The position numbers were made by a program, and so were the translations under genes. The notes beneath the pieces are model-generated. The model saw nothing but the letters and a program-made list of their open reading frames with translations. It made no database searches and was not told the DNA's origin. Positions 1 to 8,564 of a stretch of DNA of 64,000 bases are shown piece after piece. Numbering within the stretch: the first letter of the stretch is position 1; each line of letters opens with the position of its first letter. Source of the stretch: Vicinamibacteria bacterium (GTDB lineage: Bacteria > Acidobacteriota > Vicinamibacteria > Fen-336); contig DATMML010000083.1 of the NCBI GenBank assembly GCA_035570235.1, forward strand, positions 62,001 to 126,000, in the 5' to 3' direction.

Positions 1-1025
1 CGGCGTCGGGCCAGGACCCCCTCTCGGTCGGCCTGGACGCGGGCGGCGGCGTCCGCGGCGCGGCCGCCCGTCCAAAGGGGGAGCCCGACCCAGAGGCCCG
101 CGCTCCAGTTGTCGGCCTTGAAGGTCCGATAGAAATCGTCGTATCCGGAGTAATGCACGAGCCGGGAATACTGGGCGGCGACGTTCACGACTGGCGCCCA
201 CCACCGACCACGCCAGGTCTCGGCCCGCTCCAGGCTGTGGGCGGCCGCGTCCAGCCCGCGGAGCTCCCCGTCGGCCGTCCGCGCCAGGGCCAGGTCGTCG
301 CCTTCTCGGGAGTCGGGCAGGCTGGTCAGGGGATCGCCGAGGAGGCGCAAGGGGGTGTTCGCGGCCCAGCCGATGAGCAGGCGCAGCTCGAGCTGGTCGA
401 GGTCGCGGTCGGATTCGCGGTCGAGCCGGGTCTGGCGGGCCTGGGCCTCCAGGAGGGCGGCGCGCTCCACCTCGAGCGGTGTGGCGCGCCCCTCCGCGAG
501 CAGGGCCTCCGCCTGCGCGCGGAGCCGGCCGTAGGCCTCGAGGCGCCGCTGGGCATCCGCGAGCCGGGCTTCGTCGGCCCAGCATCGGCCGTAGGCCGCC
601 ACCACCGCCCGCGCGGTCGTGACCCGGGCGGCCTCGAGGCGCGCCCGCGCCAACGACCACCGGGAGCGTGCCTCGTAGGCGTCGGCGCGACGGGCGGGAT
701 CGAAGAGGGCCTTTCGGACCTCGACCTCCGCGATGGCGGGAAGCCGACCACCCGTTCCTCCGGGTAGGCCCTGGGCGTAGCCCGGTGTCGTGGTCAGCAC
801 GGCCTCGGGGTTGAGGGCGTCCTCGGCCAGGCGCGCGCCGGCCGCCCCTTCGTTCTCGTTCGCGAAGGCCACGGCCACCTCGGGGGCGTGGGCGAGGGCG
901 AGCTCGATCGCCCGCTCCAGGCTGATCGGCTCGGGGGCTTGGGCCCGGCTGGAAGGGCCGAAGGCAGAGACCATGACGGCCAGGATCGGCGCCCAGGTCC
1001 AGGGGAAGAAGGAACGGTCATTCAT
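1..1025 (-). CDS. TolC-family outer-membrane efflux protein (3' part outside window)
   Basis: Outer-membrane channel of a tripartite exporter. The reading frame opens at ATG 1025 (MNDRSFFPWTWAPILAVMVS) with a signal-peptide-like start, then a segment beginning EPISLERAIELALAHAPEV, which is the typical first helix of the outer membrane efflux protein (OEP) repeat. Long Ala/Arg/Glu-rich helices follow (LEVERAALLEAQARQTRLDR), then a strand-like stretch (WAPVVNVAAQYSRL), as in the first OEP half. About 341 residues are visible and the frame runs off the window, so the second repeat is missing only because of the edge. Its ATG overlaps the stop of the upstream permease gene by 8 bp, so it is translationally coupled as the last visible gene of the efflux operon. 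Confidence 0.85.
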   Translation of the reverse strand, partial: MNDRSFFPWTWAPILAVMVSAFGPSSRAQAPEPISLERAIELALAHAPEVAVAFANENEGAAGARLAEDALNPEAVLTTTPGYAQGLPGGTGGRLPAIAEVEVRKALFDPARRADAYEARSRWSLARARLEAARVTTARAVVAAYGRCWADEARLADAQRRLEAYGRLRAQAEALLAEGRATPLEVERAALLEAQARQTRLDRESDRDLDQLELRLLIGWAANTPLRLLGDPLTSLPDSREGDDLALARTADGELRGLDAAAHSLERAETWRGRWWAPVVNVAAQYSRLVHYSGYDDFYRTFKADNWSAGLWVGLPLWTGGRAADAAARVQADREGVLARR

Positions 1026-2223
1026 GGCGAAGGGCCTCCACGGGATCGAAGGATGCGGCGCGCCGGGCGGGCACGACCCCGAACAGCACCGTGACGCAGC
1101 AGGAGAAGAGTACGGCCAAGAGGGCGGAGGCCATGGAGATGGACACCGCGACCTCGGGCCAGACGAGCTGGGCGAGGAGGGGAAGACCGAGGCCGATGGC
1201 CGCCCCCGCGGCGGAACCGGCACCGCCGAGCAGGAGCGCCTCCAGCAGGAATTGGGCGAGGATGTCGCTCCGGCGGGCCCCCAGGGACTTTCGGAGTCCG
1301 ATCTCGCGTGTTCGCTGCTCCACGGAGACGAGGAGCACGTTCATGATGCCGACCCCCCCCACGAGCACGGAGACCGCGGCCACGATCACGAACACCCCCA
1401 TGAGGCCCCAGGAGATGCGGTTGGCCATTCCGATCACGGTGGCCATGCTCTCGACCTCATAGCGGGAGCCGCTGTGATGGCGTTCGGCCAGGATCTGGCG
1501 GGCCGCCTGGGAAGCGTTCGCGATCTGCTGGAAGTCGCGGACCTCGGCGAAGAGCGTGCTGACCCTGCGCTCGGGCGTGAACAGCCAAGCGGTCGTGATG
1601 GGGACGAAGATCGAATCGGGAGTCACGTCGCCCTGCCCCAGGGTGTCCACCGGCTCCTCGAACTCGCCCACCACTGCGAACGCCACCCCCAGATTGCGGA
1701 CCATCTTGTCGGGGGAGTCGTCGTTGGCGAAGAGCTCCTCGTACAGGTGGCGGTTGACCACGCACACTTTGGCCCGCGTGCGGACGTCGTCCTCGTCCAA
1801 AAAGCGCCCGCGCAGCACGCGCAGGTTCTTGCGGACCCGGGGATAGTTCGCGGTCGTGCCGAGGACGGTCAGGTCCACCATGCGGGCGAGGGCGGGGGTC
1901 TGGCCGTGGAGGATGAGCAGGGGGGTCACGCCGGAGAAAAGGTCGGTACGCTCCAACCAGGCGGTCAGGTCGCCTTCGTTGATGCGGTCGCTGAGATCGC
2001 GGGCCACCCCCGAGGTCACGGTCCCGGTGTAGCTGGCCCAGATGAGGTGCGAGCCCACGCCCTCGATCTGGGACATCACAAAGCCCCGCCCGGTGAGGCC
2101 CAGGGACACGGAGATGATGATGGAGGCCGTGCCCACCACGAGGCCGGCCAGGGTCAGTGCGGTCTGGAAGGGGTGGGTGCGGAAGCGCTGGAGGGCGGTC
2201 TCGAGAATCTCGGGCCGTCTCAT
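1018..2223 (-). CDS. MacB/FtsX-like ABC transporter permease (no ATPase domain)
   Basis: Inner-membrane permease of a MacB-type ABC exporter, 401 aa. An N-terminal membrane helix (about residues 18-40, FQTALTLAGLVVGTASIIIS) is followed by a periplasmic MacB_PCD-like domain and a C-terminal FtsX block with three membrane helices (from about 270). That block carries the conserved VGGVGIMNVLLVSVEQRTREIGLRKSxGA-type signature. I chose ATG 2223 because an in-frame extension upstream would run through the adaptor gene. It starts 4 bp after the adaptor stop and overlaps the TolC-like gene. The nucleotide-binding domain fused in true MacB is absent, and no separate ATPase is visible here. A partner ATPase may lie beyond position 1 or elsewhere. 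Confidence 0.88.
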   Translation of the reverse strand: MRRPEILETALQRFRTHPFQTALTLAGLVVGTASIIISVSLGLTGRGFVMSQIEGVGSHLIWASYTGTVTSGVARDLSDRINEGDLTAWLERTDLFSGVTPLLILHGQTPALARMVDLTVLGTTANYPRVRKNLRVLRGRFLDEDDVRTRAKVCVVNRHLYEELFANDDSPDKMVRNLGVAFAVVGEFEEPVDTLGQGDVTPDSIFVPITTAWLFTPERRVSTLFAEVRDFQQIANASQAARQILAERHHSGSRYEVESMATVIGMANRISWGLMGVFVIVAAVSVLVGGVGIMNVLLVSVEQRTREIGLRKSLGARRSDILAQFLLEALLLGGAGSAAGAAIGLGLPLLAQLVWPEVAVSISMASALLAVLFSCCVTVLFGVVPARRAASFDPVEALRHE

Positions 2224-2227
2224 CGGG

Positions 2228-3412
2228 TCAGGAGCGGGGGGTGACGCGGAGCCCCCCAAACAGCGGCCCGTCGCCGGAGAGGATGACGCTCTCCCCCTCC
2301 GTGAGCCCGGCCGTGACCTCCACATCGGTCAGGCCCACGAGCCCCACCGAGATCTCACGGCGCTCCGCGCGCCCGGCGTGCTCGACATAGACGAACCGCC
2401 CCTGACCCTCCTGATGGAGAGCGGCCCGGGGGACGAGCAGGGCCGACGGCTTCTCGCCCACCACGATCTTGACGTTCACGGAGGCGTTGAAGGGAAGGTC
2501 TTGGCCCCCGCCCGTGAGCGCGCCCAGCACCTCCGCCACCTCCCGGCCCGAGGCCTCGCGCAGGCCCCGGCCCACGGCCTCGATGCGACCATCCCACTCG
2601 CGGTTCGGGAGGCCGTCAAAGGTGACCACGAAGCGCTGGCCCTCGGCCACCAGGGGCAGGTCCGGCGGATCCACGCGCAGCCTCACGTAAGGGTGCGCGG
2701 GTTCCGTGACGCTCGCCACCACCTGCCCGGGGGAGACGGGCTCTCCCACCCGGCGGGGGAGGCCGTAGACGACGCCCGCGGCGGGCGCGCGCACGGTGAG
2801 GCCGTCGAGTTGGGCCGCGAGGTCCCTCGCGCGGGCGGCCACGAGGTCGAGCCGCGAGACCGCGCCCGGGCCGCCCCCGGCAATCGATCCCATCCGAGCC
2901 TCGGTCACGCGAAGCTGAGCTTCCGCCTGCCGGGCCGCGAGCTCATCCGCCTCGTAGGCGGCGCGGGAGATCGCCTGCTGCTCGAGAAGCCGGCGGTCCG
3001 CTTCCCAGACGCTGCGGCGGTAAGAGGCCTCCCGTTTCTCCCCGTCAAGCTGCGCCTCCGCGACAGCCTTCGCCTCGCGCAGAGCGAACAGCTCCTCGCG
3101 GGCCGCGGCCGCCTTGCCCGCCAGCTCGGGGGCGTCCAGCCGGAGCAACGGCGCCCCCTTGAACACCCGCTCGCCCTCCCTCACCCAGATCGCCCCCACC
3201 AGACCCGCCTGGCGGGCCATGAGGTCGCCGCCGGGTGGGGGTTGGAGGGTGCCCGCGCAGAGGACGGGCACCACGAGCCGGGAGCGGCTGGCCCGCCCGA
3301 GCCGCACGGAAACCCGCTGGGCCCGGGCGAGATCGAAGGCCACCCCGGCGGCCAGGAGGACGGCGATGCCGGCGACCCAGCGCCAGCGGAAACGGAGAGC
3401 AGGGTCGATCAT
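2228..3412 (-). CDS. MacA/HlyD-family periplasmic adaptor (membrane fusion) protein
   Basis: Links the inner-membrane permease to the TolC-like channel. The protein is about 394 aa. An N-terminal membrane anchor (WRWVAGIAVLLAAGVAFDLA) is followed by a split biotinyl-lipoyl-like domain (near GLVGAIWVREGERVFKGAPLL and LTVRAPAAGVVYGLPRRVGE). These flank an alpha-helical hairpin rich in Ala, Glu and Arg, and beta-barrel segments make up the C-terminal half. ATG 3412 is chosen; a GTG at 3427 in the same frame is possible. It is the first gene of the minus-strand efflux operon and is divergent from the TPR gene. Substrate cannot be inferred. Confidence 0.88.
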   Translation of the reverse strand: MIDPALRFRWRWVAGIAVLLAAGVAFDLARAQRVSVRLGRASRSRLVVPVLCAGTLQPPPGGDLMARQAGLVGAIWVREGERVFKGAPLLRLDAPELAGKAAAAREELFALREAKAVAEAQLDGEKREASYRRSVWEADRRLLEQQAISRAAYEADELAARQAEAQLRVTEARMGSIAGGGPGAVSRLDLVAARARDLAAQLDGLTVRAPAAGVVYGLPRRVGEPVSPGQVVASVTEPAHPYVRLRVDPPDLPLVAEGQRFVVTFDGLPNREWDGRIEAVGRGLREASGREVAEVLGALTGGGQDLPFNASVNVKIVVGEKPSALLVPRAALHQEGQGRFVYVEHAGRAERREISVGLVGLTDVEVTAGLTEGESVILSGDGPLFGGLRVTPRS

Positions 3413-3469
3413 GCTGGCAATGCTCACACCCTCGGCGGAAGGAGCGCCTCCCTACGCGACACCCGATCA

Positions 3470-3475
3470 TATTAT
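3470..3475 (+). promoter_or_regulatory. -10-like TATTAT upstream of the TPR gene
   Basis: TATTAT lies 16 bp before ATG 3492, with a weak purine stretch (GAGCGGG) just ahead of that ATG. No good -35 is seen. If it is used, it argues against the alternative ATG at 3474, which overlaps the hexamer. Confidence 0.3.
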
Positions 3476-3491
3476 GCAAGACTTGAGCGGG

Positions 3492-4517
3492 ATGGCGGTG
3501 GGCAGGCGTCGGGCCGTGCGGGGGGCGGTGTGGCTCGCCCTGCGGCCGGGACCGGCGATGCTGTGCGCGCTTCTGGCCCTGCCCCCGGGACCGCTCCGCG
3601 GAGAGGGGGCGTCGGGAGAGGCGCAGCGGGCCTTCTCCGGGGGAGAGTACGCCCGGGCCGCCGCCCTGTTCAAGGCGGCGATCGAAAAGGATCCCTCCGA
3701 CCCCGGTCCCCGCCATTGGCTCGCACGCTGCCAATACGAGCTTCGCCAATACGACGAAGCGGCCAAGAGCGAGGAAAGGGCCGTGGCCATCGACCCCGGC
3801 CGCTCGGAGTATCACCAATGGTTGGGCCGGGCCTTGGGCGGCCGCGCGGAACGGGCGGGGTGGCTGACCGCCTTCGTGCTCGCCCGGAGGGTGGGGGCGG
3901 AGTTCGAGCACGCGGTGCGGCTGGACCCTCACAACCTGAGGGCCCAGCGCGACTTGATCGAATTCTACGGGCGCGCCCCTGGCATCGTCGGCGGCGGGCA
4001 GGCGAAGGCGTGGCGGCAGGCGGAGGCTCTGGCCGGGATCGCTCCTCTGGAAGCCCGCCTGGCGCGGGCCGAGCTCTGGCGCGACCAGGCAAGGCCGGAT
4101 CGTGCCGAGGCCGAGTATCGGCTGGTGCTCGAGGCACGCCCGGGGCTCCCGGGCCCCTGCCTCGAAGTGGCCGACTTCTATGAGCAGCGCCGCGACGGTC
4201 CCCGCATGTCGGAAGCCGTGGAGGCTGCCACCGCCGCCGACCGCGGGGACCCGCAGCTGGCTTACTACGCGGGGGTAGCCGCCTTCCTTTTGGGGGGGCG
4301 GGACGCGGAAGCGGAGAGGCTCCTGGCGAAGTACCTAGACACCGTGCCCCCCCGCAGTGACCTGCCCACCCCGGCCGCGGCCCGGGAATGGCTGGGTCGG
4401 CTCTACGAGAGAGGGGGCCAACGCGCGGCTGCGGCCCGGGAGTATCAGAGCGCGTTGGCGCTCGATCCGGATCGGAAGGGCGCCCGCGAGGCCCTGCGCC
4501 GCCTCGGCCGGGAATGA
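3492..4517 (+). CDS. TPR-repeat protein, probably exported
   Basis: A protein of about 341 aa with an N-terminal Arg-rich then hydrophobic stretch (ending GPAMLCALLALPPGPLRGEG) that looks like a signal peptide. Tetratricopeptide-like repeats follow: AQRAFSGGEYARAAALFKAA, ARCQYELRQYDEAAKSEERA, and at the C-terminus LYERGGQRAAAAREYQSALA. Such proteins are protein-interaction scaffolds in the periplasm or outer membrane; the partner is unknown. ATG 3474 is an alternative start. The last 183 bp are covered on the other strand by the tail of the neighbouring membrane-protein frame, and the TPR frame is the one with recognisable repeats there. Confidence 0.8.
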   Translation: MAVGRRRAVRGAVWLALRPGPAMLCALLALPPGPLRGEGASGEAQRAFSGGEYARAAALFKAAIEKDPSDPGPRHWLARCQYELRQYDEAAKSEERAVAIDPGRSEYHQWLGRALGGRAERAGWLTAFVLARRVGAEFEHAVRLDPHNLRAQRDLIEFYGRAPGIVGGGQAKAWRQAEALAGIAPLEARLARAELWRDQARPDRAEAEYRLVLEARPGLPGPCLEVADFYEQRRDGPRMSEAVEAATAADRGDPQLAYYAGVAAFLLGGRDAEAERLLAKYLDTVPPRSDLPTPAAAREWLGRLYERGGQRAAAAREYQSALALDPDRKGAREALRRLGRE

Positions 4518-6140
4518 GGCGCCCCCCGGGCCGAGCACTCTTCGGGGGGTCATCGCGAGACAGGGGGCAGTTGGCCACGGCTGCGAGGGGCGTTCTTCTT
4601 CGGTGGGAGCCTCGAGTCCGGGCGGCGGCCCCATGCAGCAGGGGGGCATGACCGCTTCCGCGCTCCCGGGCCAAGCTCGTTCCGGGCCCGCCGTTTCCCA
4701 CTTAGGGGTCGGCCGGCCGCGCGGGGCGTAGACGAAGTAGGGCCGCAGGTACGCGCGCCGCGCGTAGTTCCGGCCCAGGGCCGCCCAGAGCTCGGGGGTG
4801 AAACGCTCCCGGGCATCATCATCCGTGAGAGGCTCCTCCAGGGGGGACTCCGTCACCACCCACGCCACGCGACGCTCCTCCACCTCCCGGAGGAGCGGTC
4901 CCTGGTCCCACCTTCCCATCTGGGCCAGGCCGGTGAAGTGAAAGAGCTGGATGTGGATGTCCCCGCGGGTGAAAAGGGAGAAGCTGCCCTGCTGAGAGAT
5001 CACCGGGCCCGGAGCGCTCTCCAGGATGGCCCGAACCGCGGGAGCCGCCCGGATGCTGTCCCGGTCCCAGGGTCCCTCTTCGAGCAGGACGAAGGCGGGC
5101 CCGTAGGCCAGCACGAGCGCGAGCTGGGCGACGGCGAGACGCCGGTGGGCGGGGGGGAAGAAGAGGCCACCCGTCCGGAGCAGGAAGAGGGCGCCCACGA
5201 CCAGAAGCTCCACCACCCACTGCCCGGAGGCGCCGGCCCGGCCCAGAGAGGGGATGGTCACGAGCAGCACCACCAGCAGGTAGCAGTCGATGGGCTCCAG
5301 GGTGCCCGCACGCAGGCGGGTGGCCAGACGGGATAGAGCAAGCCACAAGAAGGGGAAGAAGGCTCCCGCGTGGTGGATCAGGACGGGTGCGATCTGCGCG
5401 GCGTGATAGGGAAGGACGTTCATGCCCACCACGCTGTCGAGGAAGGTGCCCGCGGTCCAGGCTTGAAGCCAGGGGACGGGGGCCAAGCCGAGGACGGCGA
5501 CGGTGGCGGCGTATGCGATCAGCCGCGGGCGGTCCTTGGCCAGCAGCCAGAGACCCAGAGCCAGGGGCAGGACGAGCTGGGTCTGCTTGGTGTAGACCGC
5601 GAGCACCGCCAGCAAGGGGCTGAGGACGGCGGCCAGGATACGGTGCCGGCTCTCGAACAGGGCGAACGACCAGACGGAGAGGGCGACGGCCAGCATTTGG
5701 GGGTGCGGCCGGGCGACGTTGTAGAGAACAGCAGGGAGGAGGAGGAGGAGACAGGAGGCCCAGAGGCCCTCCCGGGCGTGGCCGCGCCACCTTTGGGCGA
5801 GCCCGGCCAGGGCCGCGGCCAGGGCCAGGCTGGCGAGGAGGGAGAGAAAGCGGGCGGGCCGGTAGCCGAGATCGGTGATGCGGAGGGCGGCGGCAAGGAG
5901 GGTGTGGTACAGCGGTGTGTAGGGGCTGACCACCCAGGGAGGCGCGTTCACGCCATGATAGAGGGGCTCCCCGCGGGAAAGGCGATAGGCGTTGTTGAGG
6001 ACCTCAGGGTCCGCGTCGTCCCAAGAGTGTCGCTGGGGAAGGATGAGCGGGGCCCAAAGGAGGCAGGTGAGGAGCGCGACCCAGGGCACGAGCCGCCGCA
6101 AGCGGGTCTCGAGATCGGGGGCGGGCGCGGATGCGTGCAT
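4335..6140 (-). CDS. GT-C-type multi-pass membrane protein (glycosyltransferase family 39-like)
   Basis: The first ~480 residues form a polytopic membrane protein with the layout of GT-C glycosyltransferases. An early loop carries acidic residues (HSWDDADPEVLNNAYRLSRG), then comes YTPLYHTLLAAALR, about ten hydrophobic helices and a soluble C-terminal part (FTRGDIHIQLFHFTGLAQMG). Such enzymes use polyprenyl-phosphate sugars on the periplasmic face; donor and acceptor are unknown. ATG 6140 is used, divergent from the sulfatase-like gene. Residues after about 490 (past [15 protein letters not shown]) are Pro/Gly/Arg-rich, unlike a real domain, and lie antisense to the TPR gene. The true end may be nearer 4700, with the frame staying open only because of high GC. 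Confidence 0.75.
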   Translation of the reverse strand: MHASAPAPDLETRLRRLVPWVALLTCLLWAPLILPQRHSWDDADPEVLNNAYRLSRGEPLYHGVNAPPWVVSPYTPLYHTLLAAALRITDLGYRPARFLSLLASLALAAALAGLAQRWRGHAREGLWASCLLLLLPAVLYNVARPHPQMLAVALSVWSFALFESRHRILAAVLSPLLAVLAVYTKQTQLVLPLALGLWLLAKDRPRLIAYAATVAVLGLAPVPWLQAWTAGTFLDSVVGMNVLPYHAAQIAPVLIHHAGAFFPFLWLALSRLATRLRAGTLEPIDCYLLVVLLVTIPSLGRAGASGQWVVELLVVGALFLLRTGGLFFPPAHRRLAVAQLALVLAYGPAFVLLEEGPWDRDSIRAAPAVRAILESAPGPVISQQGSFSLFTRGDIHIQLFHFTGLAQMGRWDQGPLLREVEERRVAWVVTESPLEEPLTDDDARERFTPELWAALGRNYARRAYLRPYFVYAPRGRPTPKWETAGPERAWPGSAEAVMPPCCMGPPPGLEAPTEEERPSQPWPTAPCLAMTPRRVLGPGGASFPAEAAQGLAGALPIRIERQRALILPGRSRALAPSLVEPTQPFPGRGRGGQVTAGGHGV

Positions 6141-6221
6141 GCCGGCCCGGATTCTATCCCTGGCCGGCGAGGGCGCGGGCGACCCCTGCCTGCAAGCGAC
6201 GCTGTGCTATCGTTTCCAAGA

Positions 6222-7583
6222 ATGCGCGGTCCCCTGGCGATGCTGCTCCTCCTTGGCGGTCCCCCCGCCCTGACTGCGGCAGAGCCCCCGCGCGCGATCG
6301 TCCTCGTGACCATCGACACCCTGCGCGCCGATCACCTAGGTGTCTATGGCTATGGGCGGCCCACCTCGCCCTTTCTGGATCGCCTGGCGCGCGAAGGGGT
6401 TCTCTTCGAAAACGCCTTCGCCTCTTCGTCGATGACGGCGGCCTGCCACTCCTCGCTCTTCACCGGCCTTCATCCGCCCCAACACGGAGTGAGGCTCAAC
6501 GACGAAGGCTTCAGCGCCCCGAACCACCGGCGCTTCCGTACCCTGGCGGAGACCCTGTCCGGGGCGGGCTACACGACCGGCGCCTTTTCCGCGGTCGGGT
6601 TCCTGAACTCGATCGCGCAGGGCTTCGAGACCGTTGACGCCGGGAGCGGGGACTACCTGCGGTACCGCCAAGCGGACGCGGTGGTCGACCGGGCCCTGGC
6701 CTGGGTGGGAAAACGGAAGCGCGACGAACGATTCTTCCTCTGGGTCCACCTATTCGACGTGCACCCGCCGCGCCGCTCCCCCCCCCACGGCACGAGCCGG
6801 CTCCTCTTCGAATCGGCCGCCGCCGCCGAGCATTTCGCGCGGGAGGCCATGGAGCGCCGTGGCGTCACGCCGAGCGCTTACCCTACCCCGGCCGCCCTGG
6901 CCCTGAGCTACGCCCAGTACGACACCGAGGTCGCTTTCGTGGACCAGGAGCTGGGGCGGTTGTTCGACCGCATGGGAGCCATGCACTTGAACGAGCGCGC
7001 GGTCTGGATCGTGACCGCGGACCACGGCGAGGGCCTGGGGAACCACGACTGGCTCGATCATGTTCGCTTTCTTTACAACGAGGCGGTCCGCGTTCCTCTG
7101 ATCATCTACGCGGAAGAGCGATGGGAAGAGCGGCGCGTGAAGGACCTCGTGCGGCATGTAGACGTCATGCCCACCCTCCTCGCCCTCCTCGGCCTTCCCT
7201 TCGAGCAGCCGGGCTTTACCCCCGTGGGACGCTCCCTGCTCCCCCTCTTGGAAGGAGGCAAGATGGTCCCCGCCATGTCGTTCTCTCTGCGGCGGCCCTG
7301 GGGCTCCGATCACCGCGACTGGGAGCGGGGAGAGGTCTTCGCCCTGCAGGACCTGGATTGGAAGTACATCGCCCACACCGACGGCAAGGACGAGTTCTTC
7401 GATCTGCGGAGCGATCCCCTCGAGCTCCGGAACCTGGTGGATGCGCCCTCACCCGTGAGAGACCGTCTCTCGGATATGACGCGGGAGGTCTTTGCGGCCC
7501 TGCGCAGAGAGGGGCAGGTGGCCACCAAGCACGCCGAGCCGGCGGTGACGGACGAGCTCAAAGCGCTCGGCTACATCCACTAA
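6222..7583 (+). CDS. Sulfatase-superfamily (alkaline-phosphatase fold) hydrolase, exported
   Basis: A 453-aa protein with a signal peptide (MRGPLAMLLLLGGPPALTAA) and the metal-binding N-terminus of sulfatases (VLVTIDTLRADHLGVYGYGR). Other family marks are the HLFDVHPP region, the metal site VTADHGEGLGNHDWLDH, and a C-terminal tail ELKALGYI that is common in this branch. The nucleophile region reads TAACHSSLFTGLHPP. Aligned to the sulfatase pattern (C/S)-x-P-S-R-x4-T-G, the nucleophile position is Thr, and the Pro and Arg are changed. A formylglycine sulfatase is therefore unlikely; a phosphodiesterase or phosphotransferase role is more plausible. The gene is convergent with the hopanoid operon. 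Confidence 0.85.
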   Translation: MRGPLAMLLLLGGPPALTAAEPPRAIVLVTIDTLRADHLGVYGYGRPTSPFLDRLAREGVLFENAFASSSMTAACHSSLFTGLHPPQHGVRLNDEGFSAPNHRRFRTLAETLSGAGYTTGAFSAVGFLNSIAQGFETVDAGSGDYLRYRQADAVVDRALAWVGKRKRDERFFLWVHLFDVHPPRRSPPHGTSRLLFESAAAAEHFAREAMERRGVTPSAYPTPAALALSYAQYDTEVAFVDQELGRLFDRMGAMHLNERAVWIVTADHGEGLGNHDWLDHVRFLYNEAVRVPLIIYAEERWEERRVKDLVRHVDVMPTLLALLGLPFEQPGFTPVGRSLLPLLEGGKMVPAMSFSLRRPWGSDHRDWERGEVFALQDLDWKYIAHTDGKDEFFDLRSDPLELRNLVDAPSPVRDRLSDMTREVFAALRREGQVATKHAEPAVTDELKALGYIH

Positions 7584-7634
7584 AGAAGGCATCGAACCCG
7601 GACCCGGGCGTGGCCGGCCGGCCCCGCGCGCCCG

Positions 7635-8552
7635 TTACCGAGCCCACTTCTGACGGAACCAGTCCACGGTGATGCGGATGCCCACCTCGAAGTCGACCCG
7701 GGGAGACCACCCCAGCTCGCGGCGAGCTTTCTCCCCCGAGACCTCCTTGCCCGCAAAGTCACCGGCACGTTCCGGACCGAGCTCGATGCGCACTCCGTTG
7801 CCGAGGACCCGGCGGATCCCCTCTGCCACCTCCAGCACCGTGACTTTGCGCACACCCTCCAGGTTGTAGGTCTTGTTGGCCGCCACGTCGTTCATGGCCA
7901 GCAAGTGGCCCTCGGCCATGTCGCGCACGTAGATGAACTTCCGGTATTGATCGCCCGTGCCCGAGACCGTGAGTGGCTCCCCCGCCAACGCCTTCTTGAT
8001 GAACACGGGGATGAGGAGTTCCTCGCGCATGCGGGGACCGTAGGGGATCCCGTAGCGGAGCACGGTGAAAGGGACGCCGTAGAGCTGGCCATAGTTGTGG
8101 CAGACCATCTCGCTCGCCATCTTGGTGGAGGTGTAGATGTGGCCGGCGCCGTCCAGGTAGAAGGGGGTGCTCTCATCCACCGCGTCTCCGCCGGGAGCTC
8201 CGTTGTAGACCCAGACCGTGGACGCCAGGTAGAACCGCCGCGCCCCGTTGAGGCGCGCCGCCTCCAGGATGTTAGCCGTGCCCACCACGTTGAGGGTGGC
8301 GGTGTACACGGGGTACTTGAGGGCGTAGTTGACGTTGGACACCGCGGCCAAGTGGAAGATGTGTTCCGCGCCCCGGGTCGACGTGAGCACGGAGGAGAGG
8401 TCCATGAGGTCCACGTCCTCGAAGCGCACGTCCGGACGATGGGGCCGCACGCGGTGATCGATGACGGTCACGTCGTGCCCGGCCTCGATCATGACGTCCA
8501 CCACGTGGGATCCGATGAAGCCGCTACCGCCGGTGACGACGACCTTCGCCAT
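7635..8552 (-). CDS. NAD-dependent sugar epimerase/dehydratase (extended SDR)
   Basis: A 305-aa extended short-chain dehydrogenase. The Rossmann motif GGSGFIGSH is at residues 8-16, the NAD-binding region HLAAVSN follows, and the catalytic Tyr-Lys pair sits in IYTSTKMASE. The RKFIYVRDMAEGHLLAM segment and C-terminal LGWSPRVDFEVGI are typical of UDP-glucose 4-epimerase/ArnA-like enzymes. ATG 8552 is preceded by GAGGAG. It is the last gene of the long minus-strand hopanoid operon, 12 bp after the aminotransferase. Its exact sugar substrate is not readable from sequence. I infer it works with the aminotransferase on a nucleotide sugar, possibly for a hopanoid head group. Confidence 0.87.
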   Translation of the reverse strand: MAKVVVTGGSGFIGSHVVDVMIEAGHDVTVIDHRVRPHRPDVRFEDVDLMDLSSVLTSTRGAEHIFHLAAVSNVNYALKYPVYTATLNVVGTANILEAARLNGARRFYLASTVWVYNGAPGGDAVDESTPFYLDGAGHIYTSTKMASEMVCHNYGQLYGVPFTVLRYGIPYGPRMREELLIPVFIKKALAGEPLTVSGTGDQYRKFIYVRDMAEGHLLAMNDVAANKTYNLEGVRKVTVLEVAEGIRRVLGNGVRIELGPERAGDFAGKEVSGEKARRELGWSPRVDFEVGIRITVDWFRQKWAR

Positions 8553-8564
8553 GGCGCCTCTCCT

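Noticed and set aside
153-767. Long plus-strand open frame antisense to the TolC-like gene
   Set aside because: Gly/Arg/Pro-rich with no family signal; the minus frame gives a clear OEP protein. It stays open only because of high GC.
790-2244. Plus-strand open frame of ~480 codons antisense to the permease
   Set aside because: Rich in His, Gly and Glu as expected for the complement of hydrophobic membrane codons; the permease frame has conserved FtsX motifs.
7584-7634. GC-rich palindromic stretch between convergent genes as a terminator
   Set aside because: GGCCGGCCGGCC can fold, but there is no T-run on either side, so it is not supported as an intrinsic terminator.
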